This document shows positions 1 to 11,300 of a DNA stretch of 64,000 bases, in pieces. Location of the stretch: positions 5,627,192 through 5,691,191 of the forward strand of contig WARS01000014.1 in the NCBI GenBank assembly GCA_008933995.1, in the 5' to 3' direction. The notes beneath the pieces are model-generated. The model did no database searches and was not told the DNA's origin. It saw nothing but the letters and a program-made list of their open reading frames with translations. How positions within the stretch are numbered: the first letter of the stretch is position 1; every line of letters starts with the position of its first letter. A program made the position numbers and the translations under genes. Origin of the DNA: Datnioides undecimradiatus. Taxonomy: Eukaryota; Chordata; Actinopteri; Lobotiformes; Datnioididae.

Positions 1-3000
1 AAGGGGACGCCACAGACCAGGAGGAAGCCTCCAGTTAGAGCTGCAACCAGGCCAAGGATTATCAGCAGTGTCCAGAAACCCCGAAACACTGCAAGAAATA
101 CAACCAGGCCACCGTCAGAACACTTACCAACCTGTACTTATGGTATGGCAAAGGAGATGAGAATATTTATAGCCTACCACTCTCAAACCTGTCCATAAAT
201 ACTTATAAATTGTAAATATAAATTCATTCAATTCAGTTGTATTTGCACCAAATCTTTAGAAATATACCCAACAACTGCTCCAATGAGAAAGCACTAAGCT
301 ACTGCACCAAGGAATAACTTCCTTCCTAGATTAGCTTGATTAGCTTGATAGATTAGCTTCCTTTGTAGTCTTTATATCTTAGCATAAAGACTGGAAAGGA
401 AGAGCTACCCTGGTTCCGTAAGGTAAAACAATCTCCCTAACACTTTTTACCTCCTTTGCTTAATCTGTAAGTTTACATCAATGAATGGAAGTTATATGTT
501 TGACTATTTTCCTGGCTTCTTATGTATGAAAACAATCCAGATAGAATATATTAATAAGTGAGTGCTAGAGGTAATGATAAGTAAATGCTGTCATCTTTGG
601 ACAGAAACAGGCTGTTTCCCCTCGCTTGCTGTCTTTATGCTAAATTAAGCTAAGCTAAGCTAATCACGTCCTAGCGTCGTCTTTCAGACATAAGGGTGGT
701 GTGAATCTTCTCAACTAACTTTCCAACAAGAGTCAAAAGTGTCTTTCCCAAAAAGTCAAACTACTTTTTGTAAAATGGTGGGGTTTTTAAATGTTTTTCC
801 AGTATTTCTGAACTAATTTATCTACTTTTAGGCTAATACATAAACAAAAGACTCAGTGCTTTATCAGATTTTTATTCACATTTATGGAGACTTTCATTTG
901 GGGATACGCATGTGTGTGTTGGGGTATTATATTGTTATAGTTTTTGACCCATGACCTTCTTGATATTTCTAAATATCTAGCTATGTAATGAAGATGAGAT
1001 ATAAAAAAACAACTTTATTCCTTTTTCTAGTCATTTCTATGCTCCTGCTGCTGAACCCGTGACCCTTCAGCTTCTCACTGTGACTGTATAATGTTGGAAA
1101 TGTGGGAGTTATTCTCCCTGATGCCAAATGCAAATTGTGGATTCGTGTTCATGTGTGTGAGGAAGTGATTGTAAAAAAAAAAACAAAAACATGCCTGTGT
1201 CCCTGTGTGTGTGTGTCTGTGTGTGTTTGTTATTTGTATGTTATTTTTGCCTTTACTTTATTAGGTCACCTGTCTTGACCAGCAAGTGAGTATGCATTAC
1301 CTGCTGTAGCATCATAACTTGGATGAGGCACCTGTCCAAGTGCGACAGGCAGGGGGAAGAGGTAACCGTGGATGCAGACCTTGGATTCTGGTTGGTTTGC
1401 TGTTTGAAAAAGAAAAGGTAAAAATAAAAACAACTGAAGATTCAAAAGCAGTCCACAGAGTCAAGAAAAACAATGTGGTTGTAATAGAATACAGAGAAAC
1501 AGAAGGAAAACCACATGAGAGCAAAATTTAGAGAAAAGCCAAAAACTGAAATAAATACCAACACAGTCTTCTTGCTCTCCTCCTCTATATTTTCTGTCAA
1601 ATATCCAAATTATAGACATTTTTCTTTCCTGCACTTGTTAGCCTGTCAAGGAGACCACACTGCCAAGCGTGGGACATGCAACCACAGTGGACAAGGACCA
1701 ACAAAAACTCTGGAGGCCTACATACTGAAAAGTGTGGCCAGGACTGCATGTGTGGACGGCTCCACCTGAAACACACATCGCCAGAAGAAGCCCTCGTGGT
1801 GCAGAGTGAGAAATGGAGGAGAAGCAGTGTCGGCCTCCACCAACAGGATCTAAAGGAGAAACAGAAACAGACTGACATGAGCTGGACAAACAGAGAGATG
1901 GACATGTCTGAAGATGGCTGAACCTTAATTTGTGTCAGCTTTGTCAACACGTCTGCATCAGCTGCTCTGGTGCCACGGCATCAAACGTGGTTCTGATTAT
2001 GGCCCGCTCCTCTGTGAGGTTTGCAAGGGGAGCTTACCAAACACGCATGAGTGATACTCTCCATTTGCTTGTCAAAAATATGATTGATGGTGCTGAATAA
2101 CACGCAGCAACTTTAATCAGCCGCTTTTATTGAAAATGAAAGACTTTGTTGTGCTGTGATGTTCGGGAGGAGTTCACCGGGGGATTAGCCTTTTATAAAT
2201 ATATCCCTTACTTTGCATTTTGTGAACTTTCTCACAAATGTGGCATGAAAGAATAAAATTAAAGGGGCACCGCACTGAGTTTACACATGAAGATGAGTTG
2301 ACTTGTAGAGCACTACAAAAACTGCATGAACAGATAATTTGGCAAAAAACAAATAAATTAAGTGAAAGTTTCTATGATACATTCAGTACCAACTATTTTG
2401 CTATTTTATGTTTGTAGCCATATGTTTTCTAGAAGATGTGTTTGTTGTTGTTGTAGGAAACAGGTTTGGCAATGCACCAAGGCACTTGGAGGCTACAAAT
2501 ATTTAGCTATGCAGGGTGCGTGAGTCATGTCTGGTGGTCCAGACACATGATGGTTTCAACTTATGTCATCCACAAAAGCCTCTGCTTTACTTAGTTTTTA
2601 GAGCTATCTAGCATGTTTTGCACACTAAAATACATAATTAAGACTCTAAACAAGGCAAGAAATAGATTTTCTTAACATTAGCATGTTAGCATTTTCATTT
2701 TGAACATGTTAGCCTGCTAACGTTTCTTCAAAAGCAATGTTGTTCCAAAATAAAGCATAATAGATGAATAAAATCTTGGTGTTGATAACCAAAGGCCTGC
2801 ATTACAAACTGAGGGCATGGAGTTTGGAAGACCTGAGTGTTGACCAGACATAGAGGGTCGGACAAAAAGATGCTACTGGCTGCGTTATGGGAAGTATCGG
2901 ATTTAGTGTTTTTGGCGGTTTACACCAGGATACACAAGTTATTTTGATGCATTGATTTGTTTTGTTTCTCTCACTCCCCAAACTGTATAAAAAAGCATGA

Positions 3001-3450
3001 CTAAACTAAAGTTGGCATCTCTTTAAATATCTTATAGTGGCATAGCGTGCAAACCCCTGTCTACACAGCATCTGATCAGGTTCCACAGTGGACTTTTTGT
3101 GGTTGTCACATGTGATGTTTCAGTGATAAAAATAATGCACTGCTGTGACTATTCTTATATACATTTGTTTAGATGAAGGCCACTGACCACTTCTGACATC
3201 AAGCAGTACGGTTTACAGCCACTGTATGTATTTGTGAGTGAATATGGACTATTATCTGCACACAGGTCTGTCCTACCTCAGTCCCATTGGCATCTTTTTC
3301 CCCTATCAGTGTTGTTAGCGTCGGCCATGTATACGGTCCACAGTTGTCACTGGCCACCAGCCAGTAGTCTGTACCAAAGGCCAGCAAGAAACACAGAGTC
3401 CCCACTGCCCCAAATATCCCCCCAGCCAAGGCTGCAGCTCCCACCCTCAT
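1..3450 (-). CDS. tmem182: tmem182, claudin-like four-pass membrane protein (3' end missing)
   Basis: Exons, in transcription order: 3277-3450, 1726-1849, 1301-1399 and 88 down past base 1. All junctions are GT/AG and phases join (0, 1, 1). Exon 1 starts MRVGAAALAGGIFGAVG, a first membrane segment followed by GTDYWL. Exon 2 carries the family hallmark HHEGFFWRC, exon 3 TNQPESKVC and SYDA, and exon 4 VFRGFW leading into the second membrane segment. About 161 of roughly 230 residues are present. The last membrane segments lie beyond the left edge. The order of motifs matches vertebrate TMEM182, a muscle-enriched protein of the claudin/PMP22 type that has been linked to integrin and myogenesis; that role is family knowledge. 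Only the first exon is obvious as an ORF; the others are short and were found from motifs plus splice sites. slc9a2 lies just upstream on the same strand, as in human 2q12. Confidence 0.9.
375..535 (+). repeat. dispersed teleost repeat, 'gcataaagactgg' family (forward half)
   Basis: The stretch starts ttagcataaagactggaaag and continues through a text I recognise as very common in teleost genomes (the 'gttagcttagcataaagactggaaac' repeat). It lies in the last visible tmem182 intron. Confidence 0.55.
545..680 (-). repeat. same dispersed teleost repeat, inverted half
   Basis: Read on the minus strand it runs gattagcttagcttagctta, atttagcataaagacagc, then aaacagcctgtttctgtcc. This is the same family as 375-535 in opposite orientation, so the two form an inverted pair. 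Confidence 0.55.
2655..2720. repeat. 'gctaacatg' dispersed repeat fragment
   Basis: Short fragment with repeated gcatgttagcat and acatgttagcctgctaac, a common teleost dispersed sequence. It lies in tmem182 intron 1. Confidence 0.35.
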
Positions 3451-4160
3451 AACTCCTGGCTAAAGCCTCCCTCACTGTGCTCTGTCTCCTCAGCTTTCAG
3501 TCAGTTACTCCTCAGTTCCTCACCGGTGTCCACTCTGCTACCCACTGCCCAACCCCTGTCCTAAAGAAAACAGTCTGGCTCTCCCTGCCACTCCCTGGCA
3601 TGCTGGGAGCTGTAGGGAAGAGAGGCTTCAGTAACTGAGGAGGTCAGGCAGGGGGACAGCAGTTATTTTAAGAAGCAGTAAGCCTGTCCTTGTCAAATTA
3701 CCAGTGGCTGTGCTGTGTGCTGGTGAAGGAAACAAGGAGAAGCATGATTGGTTTGGGTGTGTGCTTATAAAGTGGACGGCGAGTATCAGCATTTATGACT
3801 GCAAGGTATTTCTAAGGTAGGTGTTACACTTGGAGCGCCACTTTGAAAATGAATTAGACCAGAGATGCAAATGACCTCCACCAAAGGTGTTCATGAGGTG
3901 AAACATGGAGCAAGGGAAACTACTTTGTGGCTGGCAAACACTGAAAATGATTAAAACAAAACAAATGCTGAATTATTTCATCCATTTTACCAGTTTTAAT
4001 AAAGTGAATATCCATGAAATTAATAAAAGCTTTCATCAAACCAGTCTTCATACTCTAAGGCTAAATAAATATTAAGTACTTATCACTTTATGGAACCATT
4101 GTGATATGATCGAACACACTGAATTCATTTGTTTACATTCCACTTCCCTACAGTCTGTGT
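3451..4160. other. intergenic: tmem182 5' flank and slc9a2 3' flank
   Basis: About 0.7 kb separates the tmem182 start codon from the slc9a2 stop codon. The two genes are in tandem, so this holds the tmem182 promoter/5' UTR and the slc9a2 3' UTR. No ORF or repeat was recognised, and no clear minus-strand AATAAA was seen close to the slc9a2 stop. Confidence 0.5.
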
Positions 4161-5314
4161 TCATTGCTGCTTCTCATTCTCCAAAACAAAGCTGAGTTGT
4201 TTCTTAGGGGCCCTTCCTACAGGTGTCTGCTGCTGTGGACAGATACGGTCTTCTCCTTCTCCAGGAGCTGAAGACTTTGGATCCGCCTGCCTTGTGTTAG
4301 TGGAGGCTGCTGGGCCCAACATGTCCTGAAGGACAGGTCTCGGGCTTATGGCGCACACTGTCAAGAGAAGACCCCAGAAAGTCAGAATAGGCACAACATG
4401 GCTGTCAGGTCAAAGGTCAGGAGGTAGAGTGTCTGTCGCTTTACCTGTGTGGGACCTGCTCAGTCCTGCCCTCACTCTGCGTGAGCCATTGAACTCTCCA
4501 TCCTCCCCCTGTCACAAGTTCACAGTGAAACATGGTGAAAATCCTAAGTATGATCACACTAAGTACATTATGACTGAAGGTAAAATCTCTTTGAAAACAA
4601 GAATCAGAGAGATTCATACTGACTGACTGAGTGAGTGATGTGACAGTACCTGTGGCCAGTGTGTAATTGTATTATATGTGTATCTCTCGCCCAGGCTGTG
4701 GTGTCTGTAGAGAGGCTTCCTTGTTCTCTCCATTGTGGTATCCTGGTGCAAAGTGTGTCTGCTGTAGGCAGGTGTCTGCTGGAGTAACACCATACATACA
4801 TGAACCCAAACAGCAGATGAATGGTACGGTGCATGTTCTGTAAACAGTGGTCAACAAATCAAAGCTGTGAATTGACCTTGTTGTTGAGGTTCTGAAGGTT
4901 TCTGGAGAGAATACGCCTGATGCTGTCCATCTCCTCTGGTAAGAGGGGACGGCTGTGGGAGCGAGGGTCAACTCTGAAAGTAAAGTGTGGACATTCACAT
5001 CTATTTAGTCAAAGACTGTTTACCACTTGGGTTTTAAGTTGGAAGAAGTCAGGAAATTCTTTTGACTTTCATTAGCACAGATAACCATGATGGTGATGAC
5101 ACTTCATTTAGGTTTTTAGGTCCTGGAGATCCCTGAGCCCCTACGCAAGAGACACTGTAGAATATAGAAGTGCTTTCTCACAGTGGGGGCGCCTCCTCGT
5201 CACCCCTCTGCTCCCTTCTCTCCAGCTCCTGGTACACTCTGAGGATGCTGGAGCGAGCCTGGTGATCCTCACGGATCAGAAAGCGTCGAAGGTACTTCCT
5301 GTTGAACTGCTCAA

Positions 5315-5352
<38 letters not shown>

Positions 5353-8300
5353 TGTTAAATACACTGCAATAGCCAGACTGTTGAAAAACTGTGGGACCAA
5401 CTTTTGCATGTGGTATTTGCTGCCATCTAGTGGTCATTTTAGGTCTTATTTTATAGACGTGCTGCGACATTTAGGGAAACACAAGCAGGAGGTCAAGTTA
5501 AAGTAAAAGAAGAAAAACTAACTTGTCTTTCCAGTAGTGCTGACCCCAGTAGCCAACCACGTCCTCTATTCCTGCCAGCAGGTGATCAATGAGCTAAGGG
5601 GAGACATGATAGTAAATCATTTGGAAATCATCATGTGGGTTTCTTGCGCGCTGCAGATCTTTTAAGAAAGTATAATCAGAAAACAGATTGCACTCTCTAT
5701 GCTGAACTATCACCATTATGTTCATTTTCACAGATGAAAGGATGAAAAGTCTCTGGTCTCTGTGTGTTCCCATACGCAGGCCATGGCACCAGAGCGAGAT
5801 GAAAGACTCATTTCTGTTACAAAAAACTGAATGGACTGAAGAAATAATATCTATCATTGTGATGTGTTTACTTATGCTGAGGATAAAATTTTGTGTTGTG
5901 AAGCAAAAGTATTTGAAGCACGTACATATGAAGAGTCTGAACCTGTTTAATTATGATAGCATATTAGCTGATCCATCTTCCTTTGGTAGAGCATCCAAAA
6001 GTAAGAAAATCTCAAGTACAGCAAAGATATGAAGGTAAATAGTGAGCACTTTCAGTGAAATTAGAGTTAATCACATTGGTTAGTTATTTTAATCTTGGTA
6101 TGCTGAGAGAAATGACAATATAAATGAAAAATAATGCAATAAATCTAACTACGTGAGCTTTATTGCTATAAAAATGGTTGAGGTGTTAAACTCAATGAAT
6201 GAATTAGCTGTCTACATTCCTATCACTCAGTGGATACCTTGACTACATTACGTTGGGAATAAATCAGATTTTATAATCATAAATATGTATATAGACTTGA
6301 AGTCCATAAAAACCATATTGCAAGCCCATCACATCCTTAAGTGCTGTCATCTCTCACCCTGCTGTGGATCTCCTCACTGACAGTAGGCAGAGCTCTCTTC
6401 TTCCTCTTCACATCCAGCAGCTCTACCAGAGGTTTAATCGTCATCCCCTGCAAACCAAACTCCACATATTCAAAAATGTCCTCAAAGAAACCAAACAAAC
6501 ACAAACACAATGCAAAGAAGGACAGCAATCGGAAAACAAATGAACTAGCCTTTCATCAAAATTCACACGATTCTCCCACCTGAACAAAGACAGTGAAGAG
6601 GATGACCACAATGGTGGTTGTGATGAAGAGTCTCTTCTTTGGGAAGTCATCGATCAGGAAGACGAGGGAGAAACAGATTGCTCCCCTCAGGCCTCCATAG
6701 GCAATGATGAACTGATCTCGAAAGGTCACAGCGTTCCTCCGGAGCTTGTTCACCACAGCAGTGAGAAGGAGAACACCTTCAGAGGAGGAGAAATGTTTAC
6801 CGAACTCCTGGCCACGGCACCACGGTGCACTGGTTGTCATTTGCAAAACTGTATTGTGCAGGAAAGATTTTAAAAGCTACCTGTGGCCCTCCACACAAGG
6901 CAGAGCAGCAGTGTGGAGCAGACAAAAGGCCAGCTCCACATATGGACATCCTGGATTGTGGACACGCCCAGGAAGATGAAGATGAGGGTTTCACTCACGC
7001 TGCTCCACATCTTCAGGAAGTACTGGATGCTGGTGTTGCTGCGCTCAGACACATTAGCCTCCACATACTGCTTCATGGTCACAGCACAGGTTACAATGCT
7101 GCAAAAAGAGGCAGAAAATATGTAAGACATAATCAAATTTTACCCAGCTAAACGTTTACAAAAGTAGGTTTCTGAGTTTAAGTTAATAGTCAGCAGGACT
7201 TACGCCATGATGCCAGACAGGTGAAGCATCTCTGAGGTCAGGTAGGACAAGTAGGAGTAGAGGAAGACAAAGAGAGGGGCAATGACCTGGGCTCTGGAGG
7301 TGAACCGAGAGGTGAGGGCTGCCACCAGGCCAAAGAAGAGGCCCACACACAGGCCTCCGAGGCCCACCACCACCACCCTGCAGCCTCCCAGCAGCACATC
7401 CAGCCCCGACACTGACGGCAGACGGAGGAAGGACTCAAACAGCTTGTAGAGCACCTGAGAGGATGAGAGTTTAGAGTATCATTCACACATCAAGATATTT
7501 TATTCTGAGGCAAACACCATTTCCCTCACCACTGTAACAGCGTCGTTGAGCAGTGACTCTCCGAACACCAGGATGTGAAGCTGTTCGTTAACATGCATCT
7601 CCTGGAAGACAGAGAGCACGGCCACGGGGTCCACAGCAGCGATCAGAGAGCCAAACAGCAGGCAGTGGAGCAGAGAGACGTCTCCCAGAGAGCTCTGGGC
7701 CAGCAGACACACCCCGTACAGAGACAGGCCGATGCCCAGCACGTTCCACAAGGTGCCCAGCACGGCATACCTAGAGATATACAGTCAGGGAAAAAAGCAT
7801 GTTAGCTTGAATAAGGGCTGGGGATAACATCAAAGATTACATTACCATTACAACTATAAAATAATATATTTGGTTTGATTTTGCTAGAGTGTGACAAACT
7901 GTAAATACAACACTGATATTCTCACCTTAGTTGTTATGACTAACATGTTAGCAAAATGTTGCTTATTTACACTCTCAGCTGACATGAGACAATTGGAGTG
8001 TCTCTGATGCACTACTTCCTGTCCTGTTCGCTCTGTTTTAGATCATCTGCTAAATGCTCCAATATATATGCAATATGTTTAGGACTTTCCTCTGCGCCAA
8101 TACAACTTTTTTCTAATACAGGTGTTTCAATGCCCCTCCGGTTTTGTTTTCAATGCCAAATTCTATTTTTGATGTCAAATTGTGAAGTGGGTCAGTTCAT
8201 CACAGCTGCCTGATGCCTGGACACAAAGCTAATGACAGTGATGAAGACAAAAAGTGAAGACACAAGAAATATACTTTAGTGATGACACAAACTGAAGGTA

Positions 8301-11300
8301 ATTGCCATTTCTAGCATGCTAACATGCTCACAATGACAATGTTAACATGTTTAGCAAGCATGACAACTGTGAAGTCACCATACTGTAAAACCTCAGTTAG
8401 CTATATTGTATTTTTTACAATTATAACTTATTTTAAATATGTTACTGTGGTATATCTGAATTAAGCAATTATAACTTAAATGTATGTAATTCACATAAGT
8501 TACCATTTAAGTTGAATTAACTATAAGGCAAATTATTACATCATAGTTATGTTAACTTCAAACCTACTTAGTTTATTTGAGGAAACCGATTGCCTTACAC
8601 TGTTTAAGTTGAACACAAAAGCACACCCACATATTTACCACAACTTAAAACATTTATTAAGATGAAATCTTAACATTCTTCAAACATTTTAACCTTTACA
8701 GTTAATTTTTTTTAATGTGGAATCAAATATAAAATCAAAATATACTGTGGTTGTTTTTGTTTACACTTTTGTACATGCAAAACTGAACACTTTTGCACAG
8801 AGGTATAAAGGCATACATTTTTCAGCCCTATGCTAAAAATCAAAACATTCTGTAAATGAGTAAATTTAGCAAACAAGAAGCATGAGTGTGTTTTAACTTT
8901 TAATATTAACATGTTTAACATTTTTTAGAACACTGTTAACATTAAATATGTGCAATATTCTTTTGAAAAGTGTGCCTGTTTCAGACAATGCTGACTTTCA
9001 AAAAACCCTATTACTCTAGCTCATTTCTTAAGGCTTGTAACTTCAAGACTGAGAAGGACAACCTGAATAAACTCAAAGAAGGCACATAGCTTCTCAGGGT
9101 AGCTCAAATGGAGAGCATAGATCAGTCCAAACAAAATCACCTGAGGGTCTGGCCAAGATGTGAGAGTCATTACAACCTGATCCTCGAGGAAGACTGACAC
9201 ATGGTGGGTTTCAAAGGGAACTTCTCCACGCACATCACCTTCATTCAACACAGCCACTAGAGCCACTGCTCCCTCCTCAGTTACCGTCAACTCATCCTGA
9301 AAAGGTAATACAATACATGATAATGTTATCTCCGATGATGCACAGAGATATAAAAAGATGAGCAGGGAGTCCAGCAGCTCAGTTATATAAACTCTTAATA
9401 TGTCTTATGAATAAGGGGATATGAAACCTTAAGTAAACATAATTGATGAAATTGTTGATTTCTATTTGCAACGTGGATGAACGTAAAGAAAACAAAATAT
9501 ACCTTGTTTTGAAGATCTCTGATGAATTCTCCTTCAAGTACAGTGGTAGACCCGCCAGGGCTGCTGTTATGTCTTTCTTATCCTGTTGAGCAAACACAAT
9601 GTATGTATGTAATACAACTCATTCTTACTATAGGTCCAGCACAATATGGCTGTCTGTGATACTTGATATTAAGGCATGTGTATCAGTAGGCAATGACTCA
9701 ACATAGACAGAGTCAGCTTTTGAAGTCTGTACCAGTGGCTTGAAGAACTTTGGAGGACAACTGGAATGCCATCATGTGTTGGTGTCTCTGCCAAAGTTTG
9801 TCATGAACTCTCTTTTTGAAAACTTTGTGCTTCCCCTCAAATCTCATTGTCCACAAAGATCCACAAGAGGACCAAAGCACTTTATGAGATGAGGGTAGTG
9901 TTCAATGTAATGATGTTCAGGTTGCAGTCATAAGCTGTAAGGAATTACAAAACCACACAATTCACATTTCCACGTGGTTTACATACATCAAAACAGTAGT
10001 AGTTTGTCATAATCAAGGCAGTAACTAACTTTTTGTTTCAGTCAGTGGCTTATAAATCTCTCAACTGTATTATTATTATTTTATCCTTGTATATGAACAG
10101 TATAATAACTAGTTAAACCAGAACGTAGTCCCAGAGAACACCGTGACTTAACAGTATTTAATATTAAGTCTGTGACGAACATTAAACTTGGATGTAATGT
10201 ACCACATGTTCTTTGCCTTTTTCTCATTAAATGACTTAAACCTGCATCGTGCCCTCATTTGAAATTATCGATACTCTCGAGTCGCTAAACGTTTATCATT
10301 TTGAACGCGAGTAAAACAAGGGAAAAATTACTCTCCAAAAGCTATTGGCAAACAAAAACTCAACATAGCACAGTAAAACGTGCACAAAGCGACCTAATCG
10401 TCCCTCACAAGTTTACCTCACAAGCAAGTTTCACTGCGACTATAAAGTAAATTTAATCCTTTTCGAAAATATTTTTTTCCTGAGCCACGAAGGTCCTCCG
10501 TTTACAGACTAGCAACTTAACGCTAAGCTAACGATGCAGTTAGCTAGCTATGTGAGTCACACAACGTACAAAAAGGTTGAGAAGCACGTTGAAAATAACT
10601 GAACGTTACCTTGTTAGGAACACAAACCCATATACCGTCCCTGTGTCCCAGTCGTCCCGCCTCGCCGCGGAAAGTACCTCGCATCAAACAAACCCACCGC
10701 ACACACCGACCCAACCGCCACTTTCCCGCCTCGCTGAATTTCGAATGTCGCGTGCAAAGCGGTCTCTTCCGGTCACGTTCAACTGTCACGTCCTTGTTCA
10801 GTCTGTTAATGCCTTGTGCACTGGCTGAAACAGGAGGTTTGCCATTCACACATAAAACAACGTAATACAACAAAATGGGCCCGCCATTGTCCTAATACAA
10901 ATATGATACTGAGTAAGAGTGAAAATGTTCTTTAGAGCTCATGTGGTGATGATATGCGATATCCTGACTTGTTAAAACCTTACCGGCAGTCCAAACAAAA
11001 CATGGATGTAATTTACGCTTTCACATTTGATTTTCAGTTATTTTTTAAGATCTTGAAATTTTGGGAATTACAAGGCTGCACTTTTTCAAATGCTTTACAA
11101 AAAACAAAAGGAACAATTAAGAATCCTTAAGTCATACTTACATATTTATATAATCAACTTCACGATAATGAATTAGTACAACAAAGTTTATTTAATGTAT
11201 CCTTCCTTAAAATATGGCAAGAATTTTAGTGTGCAAAACAAATGAGTTATAACTTCACTGATGTATTTTTGAGTGATGCTATATTAATGTGAATGAGTTA

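Noticed and set aside
10544-10873. 109-aa minus-strand ORF inside the intronic transposon
   Set aside because: Probably the GC-rich non-coding first exon of the element's gene. It has a donor at 10610 and no recognisable protein.
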